Below are positions 29,049 to 35,320 of a stretch of DNA of 35,320 bases, piece by piece (the stretch's first letter is position 1; every line of letters begins with the position of its first letter). The stretch comes from a virus: positions 1 to 35,320 of IMG/VR virus record IMGVR_UViG_3300025127_000115. One strand, given 5' to 3'. Under the pieces are notes generated by a model. The model did not search any database, was not told the origin of the DNA, and worked only from the letters and a program-made list of their open reading frames with translations. Position numbers and translations under genes: made by a program.

Positions 29049-31132
29049 TATAGTCCTTGGGTTTGTACATTACCCATAGATGCGGGTGCTGTACCTACTC
29101 TACCAATCTGAGCGTTCTGTGCTTGTTGCATCTGGAATGTGTACTGCCCCATGTACTTCTCAATACGTGCAGCGAATGCTTGGTCCTGCTGTGCACGAGC
29201 ACTAACATCGGGTTGCTGTAAGTACTCCTGAATAACTTGCATTGCAATCTGTGCTCCTGAAGGACGAGCTGGCATTTCAATACCAGCAAAGATTTTAGCT
29301 AGGTCATCAGTCACATCCTTAACAATCTGTTGCTGTGCATCCTCAACAGGCTGGAGAATTGCATCAGCCATAACAGGGTCAATAGACGCAGCGGCAACGT
29401 CCAGAAGAGCGTCAACATTAAGTCTACCATTTGCATTGAGTTGGTTAAGTTGTACGAACTGTTGTAGTTTCTTTTCAACAGTATCTGGGTCGCTGTTCTG
29501 AACATCGAAGTTAATCATAATATCGAAGTTCTCATCTGGGTTCCCCTTGTTTAGTACTTGCGGGTCAGGGATTCCAGTTACACGGAAGAATACTTCATCA
29601 GGTCCGAAACGCTGGAAGCATTTGAATGCCATGCGAATAACCTCAGCAGTATGACTAAGGAACTTATCAACAAGGAACTGCTTGCGTGTCTGGCTAATCT
29701 GTGAGGATTCATCAAGACCAACAAGGCGGTCAGCTAATTCCAGTAATGTTTTCTCCATTTCTACTGAACCACTAGGTGCAGGAGGTGCAGGAGCAAAGTC
29801 CAAGTCACCCTTACGGCGATACGGAATCATACGACCTGGACCCCAGTCCGTTGGTGCTTGACCAACTGGATGAAGAATCGGGGGTAAAGTAGCTAGGCTG
29901 TTGCGGTCAACACGTGAATCACGCTCAACCTTTACTTGATTCTGAATACCACGAAGTACTGAGGGAATAGTCATGGTGTCGTAAAGACGCTTGCTATCCT
30001 CTGATAACTTAGTTACAACAACAGGATAATCCTCGTATCCGTTTAGTAATTCAAACTTGGCGTAGCCAGGTGCTAGTTCGTTACCATCGAAGTCCCTGTG
30101 GAATACTGTGCAGTAAATACCTTCAGCACCATCCTCTTGGTCAATAAGACGTTGGTATCCATAACAGATTTCAATTAGCTCCTCAGCTTCGTAAGCACTG
30201 TCAGTAAGGCTTATGCTACGGCGACCCTCCTGCTCTCGTTCTATACCATCAATATTAACTCCACGGAATTTTTCAATTACGTAATTAACGAAGTCCTCGT
30301 CCCATCCATCGGTGACGACTTTGTTCTCTAGTTCTTGCGGTGTATAGTACGTTCGCCAAAAGCAGTAAGGTGCTCTCTGAGGGTCGGTAACATAAGGGGG
30401 GAAGAAGAAGTCACCATCAGGTGCTAGTGTCTTGACATCGGGTGCGTTGACCTGACGGCGTACAACTGGTAGTTCAGCGAATGCTCCCTTCCGTAAATCC
30501 TTGAGTGCTTTCTTTGCTCTCTTTTCAGTAACACCTTCAAAGGTATTTTGAAGTAAAAGTACTAGCTCTTCATCAGCCAGCTCAGAATTAATAGCATCAA
30601 ATATCTCTGGGCTTATCTGTGCAATCTGATTTAAATCCAGTTCCTGTAGGAATCGGCGGTCCTCACGTTGCCATCCAACGTAAGTAATAATAATACCACG
30701 CTCCAGCATATAGTTAGCTGCTAGTTCCATCTCACGGTAAAAACGAGGAATATAGCCTGATGTTACCATCCACTTAAGGAATCCTGATACAATACGACTA
30801 CGTGCTACGTCACTTGCCTCAACTGGGAATGCCTTGACGTTGGCTCGCTTAAGCGATGCCATGAACAATGATACTAGTCTAGTAATGCGTTCATCAATAA
30901 CATGGCACTCCATGTCGCTTGCTCCATCCCAAGGGAATGCGTCAGCACCGTGCTTGCGGTGGTCACGGCTTTTGCCAGCCCACCAGTTACGGCGGTCATC
31001 ATAGGATGTTCGGCATAAGTCAAAATAAGAATCAAGCTCAGTGACCGTTGAGTCATAAGCATAACGGAGAGTCTTGATGTCGGGTTCGTCCTGAAGGTAA
31101 GTCAAGGACTCAGAAATTGAATCATTCAGCAT
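29048..31132 (-). CDS. portal protein, 694 aa
   Basis: The N-terminal part has NWWAGKSRDHRKHGADAFPWDGASDMECHVIDER (split here by interest), a pattern common to large portal proteins of P22/T7-like podoviruses. The middle includes a wing-like domain, and a long helix (EKTLLELADRLVGLDESSQ) precedes a long hydrophobic-helical C-terminus ending in Gln-rich sequence (QFQMQQAQNAQ-like). A dodecameric ring at one vertex would act as the DNA gate. It lies right after the terminase group. Its start overlaps the upstream gene by 11 bases and has no Shine-Dalgarno site. Confidence 0.88.
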   Translation of the reverse strand: MLNDSISESLTYLQDEPDIKTLRYAYDSTVTELDSYFDLCRTSYDDRRNWWAGKSRDHRKHGADAFPWDGASDMECHVIDERITRLVSLFMASLKRANVKAFPVEASDVARSRIVSGFLKWMVTSGYIPRFYREMELAANYMLERGIIITYVGWQREDRRFLQELDLNQIAQISPEIFDAINSELADEELVLLLQNTFEGVTEKRAKKALKDLRKGAFAELPVVRRQVNAPDVKTLAPDGDFFFPPYVTDPQRAPYCFWRTYYTPQELENKVVTDGWDEDFVNYVIEKFRGVNIDGIEREQEGRRSISLTDSAYEAEELIEICYGYQRLIDQEDGAEGIYCTVFHRDFDGNELAPGYAKFELLNGYEDYPVVVTKLSEDSKRLYDTMTIPSVLRGIQNQVKVERDSRVDRNSLATLPPILHPVGQAPTDWGPGRMIPYRRKGDLDFAPAPPAPSGSVEMEKTLLELADRLVGLDESSQISQTRKQFLVDKFLSHTAEVIRMAFKCFQRFGPDEVFFRVTGIPDPQVLNKGNPDENFDIMINFDVQNSDPDTVEKKLQQFVQLNQLNANGRLNVDALLDVAAASIDPVMADAILQPVEDAQQQIVKDVTDDLAKIFAGIEMPARPSGAQIAMQVIQEYLQQPDVSARAQQDQAFAARIEKYMGQYTFQMQQAQNAQIGRVGTAPASMGNVQTQGL

Positions 31133-31340
31133 TGTCAGTATCTAGTCGTTTTTGTATTGATTTGAGTAATCGGATAGGATAACTCGATGATACGCCGATT
31201 ATATCACATAGCTCACCATTTGTCATGGGTAATGTAGTCTCATGCATTACAGTACGTCTAAGTATCTCCCATGCTGCGAATCTATTAGTCTGTTCCTTGC
31301 ACCAGTTACGGTCCAGTGTGAGCTTATCGCTTTCCGACAT
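31122..31340 (-). CDS. small HTH-like protein, 72 aa
   Basis: The second half, TNGELCDIIGVSSSYPIRLLKSIQKRL, looks like a winged-helix or HTH motif. I chose the ATG at 31340 (MSESDKLTLDR); starts at 31358 or 31379 also fit. All overlap the upstream gene, which ends at 31324. It could regulate late transcription or act in packaging. It overlaps the portal start by 11 bases. Confidence 0.55.
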   Translation of the reverse strand: MSESDKLTLDRNWCKEQTNRFAAWEILRRTVMHETTLPMTNGELCDIIGVSSSYPIRLLKSIQKRLDTDNAE

Positions 31341-31701
31341 ATCTGTAACTTGCTCCATTGATGTCCTCGATGGCTTCATAAGTAATTTCTTTTTTGTTTA
31401 GTTTTCCCTGCCACTTGCGAGGAACTAATACATTAATACGTTTCTTTGTTTCTTGGTGAACAACGCTTACGTACTTTGGGTTCGGGCATTCATTCAGTAC
31501 TCTACCTTTGTAGTGCTTAGGAATGATTTCAGTAATCATAAATGAATCCTCAAGTATCTTGGTTCCTTCTTCGGTTACCCAAGTATTCTTCCCCTTACCT
31601 GTTGTGCTACCCTTCGGTAGCTTTTCAGTTGCAATAGTCATTGCTTCTTCAAAGGTAACTTCCTGTTCTTTTGCTATTATTGATAGTTTTTTCTTAGGCA
31701 T
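31324..31701 (-). CDS. hypothetical protein, 125 aa
   Basis: I do not recognise the family. The product is basic at both ends (MPKKKLSIIAKEQEV, then GKLNKKEITYEAIEDI) with a central stretch of probable beta strands (YVSVVHQETKKRINVLV). A strong Shine-Dalgarno site, AAAGGAGG, lies 7 bases before the ATG inside the end of the large terminase gene. It sits between large terminase and portal, a place where small packaging helpers are often found. Confidence 0.7.
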   Translation of the reverse strand: MPKKKLSIIAKEQEVTFEEAMTIATEKLPKGSTTGKGKNTWVTEEGTKILEDSFMITEIIPKHYKGRVLNECPNPKYVSVVHQETKKRINVLVPRKWQGKLNKKEITYEAIEDINGASYRYVGKR

Positions 31702-33344
31702 TAGTATCCTCCTTTTGAGCGAGTAGTAACACCCATCTCGTTTGATGCGAAGTAATCAGGACCCATTCCTCCATTGGACATACGCAGGTAACGCAGTATA
31801 TCAAAGAAGTCCTTGAGTGCCTCATCGGATTTCCCCGCTGAGTTATAGTTAATGATGCTATCAATCAGGTTCTCGCAGTCCTTGTGGACGTAGCAGCGAG
31901 GGCGATTGGCTTCATCAATATCATAGTTAGGATTGTAATTGAACCACTCATCCAGAGCAGTACAACCAATCTGTTCTTGCTGACCATCGGACGGAACAAA
32001 GTTCATACCGTAGTCATAAAATCTAGTGAACAAATCAACATTGTTCTCATTCTCCTTGGCAAAGAAACGTGAATCCCCGATTCGTTCCATTACATCAATA
32101 CCTAGGTCCTCCTCAATATCCTTGAAGAGTTCGCAGTAAGCCTCAACATCCAGTCCTAGTTTCTTAGCTGCTGGTCCGTATCTCCATTTGGGGTCACCGA
32201 ATAAAGCCCATTCCCCATAAGTAGCCCTATCAGGGAACTCTTTTCTAATATATACCTCATCATTCTCCGTGACACCAGCCCACAATGCTACATAATTACG
32301 TGCGAATGCGGGGTCAACTACCTGATACCAAGTCATACTATCCTTATCAGGGAATAAGATACCGTGCTTATTTGGCTTATCACTTACAACATTTATCTCA
32401 GGTGAGAAGTTCGGGAGCAATGATGTCATTGATTTAGTAGGTAGCCCATAGGCACGTACCATTATCTTGTCATCGCTTTCGTTCTTTAGGTCCTTGGCTA
32501 TACGTTCATAACCACCGAAGGGGTTCTCATCGGAATGCAGGTACACAACTCCTGCGTCCCTCTCAGGGCTGTACTGCACAACTGGGACTTCCTTGCCTAG
32601 AAGCTTGGCGTGTCGTGTCTCCAGTGTCTCTGAACCTTTGAGGTACTCCGAGACGAACGGAGTGTACCCGTCAATAGGCGTGAAGCCCAGAATCATCTTG
32701 GAGTTGCGTGTAGCCAAACGAAATCTAAGCGTATTTACAAGTGCCGCATCACCGAGGTATTCGTCAAGCCAACTCCCTATATTTAAACTACTAGGGTTTT
32801 TAAAGCCGAATTCAAAACCTTCCAGGATTGTCTGGTTATTACTGAACTGCGTATAAGTCTTGAAGTCCACACGTGTCCGAGTATCAGGGAAGATAAAGCT
32901 ACTACCAGTAAAACCATTCTGCATTGAGAAGTTAATATAACCATCAATACTCTTGGTCTTCTTTCTGAACTCCTTGGGCATCATCTCCCAGATTGCAGCT
33001 TGCTGTACCTTTACTGATGTGTCCGCATTCTGACTGAAGCATACTACGTGACCGTCATTGTTGCTGGTTACAGCTTCCATGACCATCTTTGCACATCCTG
33101 TAGTCTTACCTGAACGGTTACCCCCGAAGGTAATAACTTCATCGTATTTATCCAGAGCGTCCCGCATACGGCTCCAGCCAGGCAGGTCAAAGCCGTACTT
33201 AAGTGGGTCCTCCTCAGCAGCCTCTATACGTCCCTCGTGAGCCTTGTGTAGCTCAGCTAGTAGCCCTGGGTCAATATCACCTAGTGCTACTATCTCCTCG
33301 TCCGTAGGGGGCTTGAGGATTGGGTGCTTAGTAAATTCAATCAT
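31701..33344 (-). CDS. terL: terminase large subunit
   Basis: The 547-aa motor protein has Walker A GGNRSGKT (74-81), Walker B with catalytic Glu SWLDE (191-195) and the RNase-H-like nuclease acidic residues Asp344 (VVDPAF), Asp424 (RIGDSRFF) and Asp512/Asp515 (KDFFDIL). It pumps DNA into the procapsid and makes the packaging cuts. The Gly-Asn-Arg-Ser P-loop is the type of the Terminase_6 group. It starts in TAATG at the end of the 45-aa gene. The neighbours (small terminase upstream, portal downstream) confirm the assignment. Confidence 0.95.
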   Translation of the reverse strand: MIEFTKHPILKPPTDEEIVALGDIDPGLLAELHKAHEGRIEAAEEDPLKYGFDLPGWSRMRDALDKYDEVITFGGNRSGKTTGCAKMVMEAVTSNNDGHVVCFSQNADTSVKVQQAAIWEMMPKEFRKKTKSIDGYINFSMQNGFTGSSFIFPDTRTRVDFKTYTQFSNNQTILEGFEFGFKNPSSLNIGSWLDEYLGDAALVNTLRFRLATRNSKMILGFTPIDGYTPFVSEYLKGSETLETRHAKLLGKEVPVVQYSPERDAGVVYLHSDENPFGGYERIAKDLKNESDDKIMVRAYGLPTKSMTSLLPNFSPEINVVSDKPNKHGILFPDKDSMTWYQVVDPAFARNYVALWAGVTENDEVYIRKEFPDRATYGEWALFGDPKWRYGPAAKKLGLDVEAYCELFKDIEEDLGIDVMERIGDSRFFAKENENNVDLFTRFYDYGMNFVPSDGQQEQIGCTALDEWFNYNPNYDIDEANRPRCYVHKDCENLIDSIINYNSAGKSDEALKDFFDILRYLRMSNGGMGPDYFASNEMGVTTRSKGGY

Positions 33345-33481
33345 TAATCCTTTACACGCTTGCCATTGACTCGGACTATTATCTTTCTGTCCCTGAGCTT
33401 CTTGCTCCAGTCAATCTCATCGTGGTTCTTACTCTGCTTCTCAGCATTGTGTCCTGGTCGTGGTGAGCATCCTTTTCCCAT
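33344..33481 (-). CDS. small conserved phage protein, 45 aa
   Basis: I chose the ATG at 33481, giving MGKGCSPRPGHNAEKQSKNH and then a basic tail (KKLRDRKIIVRVNGKRVKD). The MGKG-x-x-PR opening is a pattern of a common uncharacterised phage mini-protein. The longer frame from 33550 lies inside the preceding gene. The last codons (GTAAAGGATTAA) carry AAAGGA just before the terL start. It begins one base after the 85-aa gene's end. Confidence 0.75.
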   Translation of the reverse strand: MGKGCSPRPGHNAEKQSKNHDEIDWSKKLRDRKIIVRVNGKRVKD

Positions 33482-33482
33482 A

Positions 33483-33740
33483 TTAGTCCTCGTATAGTGA
33501 GTCATCGTCTGATACGTCCTCCGCATCATAGTCCCAGACCCAGTCATCATCTAGACCACCGCTTTCCATGTCCTCCTTCATTTCACTGATAAGCATCTTA
33601 CCGATGGGAGCATTGGTGTAGTCATAATAAAAATCACCTGAGTCATCCATTACTATGAAACAGAAGTTCGGGAAGTGCTCGCCAAGTATCGCTCGAACGT
33701 CCGCATATATGTTTTCGTGTTCTTCGTCTATCATAAACAT
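33483..33740 (-). CDS. hypothetical acidic protein, 85 aa
   Basis: I do not recognise the family. The first half looks beta-rich with an aromatic core (FPNFCFIVMDDSGDFYYDY), the second half is very acidic (SEMKEDMESGGLDDDW, then DAEDVSDDDSLYED). It starts five bases after AAAGGATTA in the small terminase gene's end. Its place between the two terminase genes is suggestive of a packaging factor. Confidence 0.7.
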   Translation of the reverse strand: MFMIDEEHENIYADVRAILGEHFPNFCFIVMDDSGDFYYDYTNAPIGKMLISEMKEDMESGGLDDDWVWDYDAEDVSDDDSLYED

Positions 33741-33741
33741 T

Positions 33742-34296
33742 TTAATCCTTTACATCTATTATCTCGGCATCTACCTTCTTCGCATCGGCGATTCTCTTTT
33801 TGGCGGCTTCGATTGTTTTTTCGTAATCATCTTGAGTATACACCTTGCGTTCCTCAGTTATGTTCGTTGCCTCACCACGAGCCGTAAGAGCTTCACGAGC
33901 CGCATTAGCCTTTGCTATTGATAGCTCCTTTAAGTCCCTGAATGTGACCTCCATCTCTGGGTCATTCTCCATTCTGTCCCGAACCTTGTCAACTAGGTCC
34001 TCCTCCAGGCTGGACAGGTTCAGGTAGTTCTTGGCTGCTAGCTTGCCGCTTAGGTCCTTGAACTTACCCAGATGGTCAGCGTAATCAGTTACTACACTTA
34101 TTACCGTAGCCCTGTCAAAGCCGTACTTCTTTACTAAGCGGGTCTGGCTATTGCCTGTGCTGAACAAGTACAGAATCTCAGCTACCTTCTCTGGCTTGTA
34201 CCGACTTAGGCTCTTCATCTGAAAGGTCTCCTTCTTCTCAGCTACCTGTTTGATAGCCTCGGATATCTCCTTTATTAATTGTTCCTTGTCCTCCAT
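33742..34296 (-). CDS. terS: terminase small subunit
   Basis: The 184-aa product has an HTH in its first half (KPEKVAEILYLFSTGNSQTRLVKKYGFDRATVISV), fitting the DNA-recognition domain of small terminases, then a helical oligomerisation region (LVDKVRDRMENDPEMEVTFRD) and a Lys/Asp-rich tail that may contact the large subunit. It is the first gene of the late block, directly ahead of terL-linked genes. The late operon promoter lies in the 34297-34440 region, where the TGAGAC-GTCTCA palindromes cluster. Confidence 0.82.
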   Translation of the reverse strand: MEDKEQLIKEISEAIKQVAEKKETFQMKSLSRYKPEKVAEILYLFSTGNSQTRLVKKYGFDRATVISVVTDYADHLGKFKDLSGKLAAKNYLNLSSLEEDLVDKVRDRMENDPEMEVTFRDLKELSIAKANAAREALTARGEATNITEERKVYTQDDYEKTIEAAKKRIADAKKVDAEIIDVKD

Positions 34297-34380
34297 GATT
34301 CGTACTGTTGTGACTCAGTCTCATTAAGTCAATACTTATATTATTATTATTGAGACTCCGTCTCATTAAGGAATAAATAA

Positions 34381-34419
34381 TACCATGGGACTTGACGAGT
34401 GAAACCCATGTGGTACAAT
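34381..34419 (+). promoter_or_regulatory. sigma70-like promoter inside a hairpin
   Basis: TTGACG (34392-34397), 16-bp spacer, TACAAT (34414-34419). The -35 is in the loop of an inverted repeat TACCATGGG (34382 region) / CCCATGTGGTA. Transcription would run rightward into the non-coding region, toward the circle join and the early genes. Confidence 0.45.
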
Positions 34420-34514
34420 ATGTACATCTTAAGATAGCCAAGCCATAAGGGACTAATAAGTTAGCGTAGCGAAATAAAAGGAATCCTAAGATTGACCACG
34501 GTTGGACTGACAGC

Positions 34515-34524
34515 CTTAAGATGG
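34515..34524. repeat. CTTAAGATGG motif, right-end copy
   Basis: The same 10-mer as at 3185-3194 and 3201-3210, here flanked by GACAGC and GCTGAG. It also pairs in part with the ATCTTAAGAT palindrome at 34426-34435. The motif occurs only in the non-coding stretches I checked. Confidence 0.6.
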
Positions 34525-34680
34525 GCTGAGCCCAATAGCCCCTTGAGTGAGGTATTTTTTTAAGGGGTGGTATATGAAACAGGGAAACTGCAAAGTTACG
34601 GACTTTCGACCGCCCCCACCCGTCTGTTGCGGTTGGCTCTATTGCGACTGAGTCTCATCTTAGGGGAAACCCTTAGCTTG

Positions 34681-34712
34681 TAAGGTTAACAGGTAATGAC
34701 CTTATTTTATTT
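34681..34712 (+). terminator. terminator-like hairpin in the right-end region
   Basis: TAAGGT (34681-34686) and ACCTTA (34699-34704) form a 6-bp stem with a 12-base loop, followed by TTTTATTT. The stem is short and A/T-rich, so the call is weak. Confidence 0.4.
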
Positions 34713-34831
34713 CCTCTGAAGGGAAGATGGGTTATTCACCCCACATTATTATATATCACCTCACGTGAGTACTATTGAGACATGTGTCTCATTAAGGGGG
34801 GATTTAGGGTTGAGACTGGGGCTGAGTTGGT

Positions 34832-34997
34832 GCTATGCAATTTTAATGCAACTTGCTATGCAATTTAATGCAACTAAAAATGGCGAAATTGGCTGTATGC
34901 TCCTTGAATGATTCGCGAGGGGGAGAGGTCGCCTCGAATCAAAGACGGCTTCTAGGGGCATTTATGGCTCACTACGGGCTATGCAATTTAATGCAAC
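34832..34997. repeat. three iterons GCTATGCAATTTAATGCAAC
   Basis: Copies: 34832-34852 (with one extra T in the T run), 34855-34874 and 34978-34997. Each has two ATGCAA units in direct repeat. Downstream, the shorter TGCATTGAA or GTGCAT units recur (about 35030-35078). Between copies 2 and 3 lies the hairpin GATTCGCGAGG / CCTCGAATC (34910-34920 with 34932-34940). The dense array of related sites looks like an origin bound by an initiator or repressor. Confidence 0.65.
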
Positions 34998-35160
34998 CGT
35001 ACTGATAATCAACGACTTACGTAACTAAATAGTGCATAGGTGTGCATTGAAATGAGGTGTGTGCATTGAATGTGCATGAAAATTAAGCAAATGAAGGTAG
35101 TTTCATTATTTTGTTTTTCTATCGGAAAATCACTAGTTTTGAATGTGGGTCATTTTTTGC

Positions 35161-35320
35161 TCGATTGAATCAAATATGTATGCATTATCGGTATTACAGT
35201 TTAATTACTGTATGTTCTTTCCTAGCTGACATCAGTCGAAAATCGATTCCCTCTCTGGTAGCACTTCGGTGCGGAGAAGCTCATTCAATTGCACTTCAGA
35301 GTATATGCGACCGACCCGAA
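35161..35320. repeat. 160-bp direct terminal repeat, right copy
   Basis: Identical to 1-160 apart from AT at 35193-35194 (GG at 33-34 in the left copy). The repeat ends exactly at the end of the window. Confidence 0.93.

Larger units (their letters stand above)
34426..34712 (+). ncRNA. possible untranslated transcript of the right end
   Basis: This stretch starts at the promoter-like site, carries ATCTTAAGAT (34426-34435), the GGGCT-g-AGCCC hairpin (about 34522-34532) and the ACCGC...GCGGT stem, and ends in a terminator-like TAAGGT (34681-34686) / ACCTTA (34699-34704) hairpin followed by TTTTATTT. If the promoter is active, this would be a 280-base RNA without a gene. Evidence is only the chain of elements. 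Confidence 0.35.
34307..34826. promoter_or_regulatory. palindromic operator set, GAC-n-GTCTCATTAAG
   Basis: Four related sites: TGACTCAGTCTCATTAAG (34311-34328), TGAGACTCCGTCTCATTAAG (34351-34370), TTGCGACTGAGTCTCATC (34642-34659) and TTGAGACATGTGTCTCATT (34775-34793), with a degenerate fifth TTGAGACTGGGGCTGAG (34810-34826). Each has an inverted GAGAC/GTCTC core plus a conserved CATTAAG or CATCTTAG flank on one side only. The first two lie between terS and the rest, so they could control the late promoter; the others flank the iterons. A phage regulator (for example the HTH protein at 6302) is a plausible binder. Confidence 0.6.
34297..35160. other. non-coding right-end control region
   Basis: No gene is seen in about 860 bases. 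The stretch has at least four TGAGAC...GTCTCA palindromes, three 20-base iterons, CTTAAGATGG motifs, a sigma70-like promoter inside a hairpin and several stem-loops. Together with 1-389 on the other side of the join it makes a 1.25-kb non-coding region. Such a region is the likely replication origin and the early/late promoter switch. Confidence 0.7.

Noticed and set aside
34900-34980. tRNA-like pattern around GCCTCGAATC
   Set aside because: The GATTC/GAATC pairing resembles a T arm, but no acceptor, anticodon or D stem can be formed nearby.
34297-35160. CRISPR-like array in the right-end repeats
   Set aside because: The repeats are few, unevenly spaced and of several kinds, without spacers of constant length.

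Overview
The window is a complete or near-complete genome of a lytic, tailed dsDNA phage, probably a marine podovirus-like phage. The last 160 bases repeat the first 160 with only two mismatches, so the contig either closes into a circle of about 35.16 kb or is a linear genome with a 160-bp direct terminal repeat. I see no integrase, lysogeny repressor, tRNA, CRISPR array or insertion sequence. The host cannot be named. Many early genes lack a Shine-Dalgarno site and sit behind G-free, C/A/U-rich leaders, while several late genes do have AAGGA-type sites.

Layout: (1) 1-389 is a non-coding leader. (2) 390-4667 on the + strand holds 14 small, mostly unrecognised genes. Many have their own structured RNA element and G-free leader, and among them is a secreted SleB-type cell-wall hydrolase. 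(3) 4735-10141 (+) is the DNA-metabolism block: a Cas4/RecB-like PD-(D/E)XK nuclease, several small proteins, a second possible nuclease, an HTH protein, endonuclease VII, an ERF annealing protein, a small SSB-like protein with a DDTPF tail, a DUF1599-like protein and a DnaB-type helicase. No DNA polymerase, primase or RNA polymerase is present, so the phage must borrow the host replisome and transcription machinery. (4) 10142-10303 is a non-coding junction that looks like a small RNA gene with its own promoter and terminator. (5) 34296 down to 10304 on the - strand is one long late block: small terminase, two small proteins, large terminase, two small proteins, portal, a 72-aa protein, scaffold, SU10-type major capsid protein, a possible decoration protein, head/tail proteins, a possible receptor-binding protein, membrane (holin-like) proteins, five tiny Lys/Arg-rich proteins linked by TAATG or close spacing, three tail/appendage proteins, a Q-rich protein and a 2283-aa giant 'polyvalent' virion protein. 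(6) 34297-35160 is non-coding and packed with repeats: TGAGAC/GTCTCA palindromes, GCTATGCAATTTAATGCAAC iterons, CTTAAGATGG motifs and hairpins. It is the best candidate for the replication origin and early control region.

How the parts work together: the nuclease, ERF, EndoVII, SSB-like and DnaB genes form a recombination-linked replication module that loads or feeds host polymerase. The late block builds an SU10/P22-like head with an HK97-fold capsid, packages DNA with a classic two-subunit terminase and probably injects the giant protein with the DNA. Control appears to be largely at RNA level: hairpins, intrinsic terminators inside operons, G-free leaders and three extended -10 promoters (TGnTATAAT) inside the late block.
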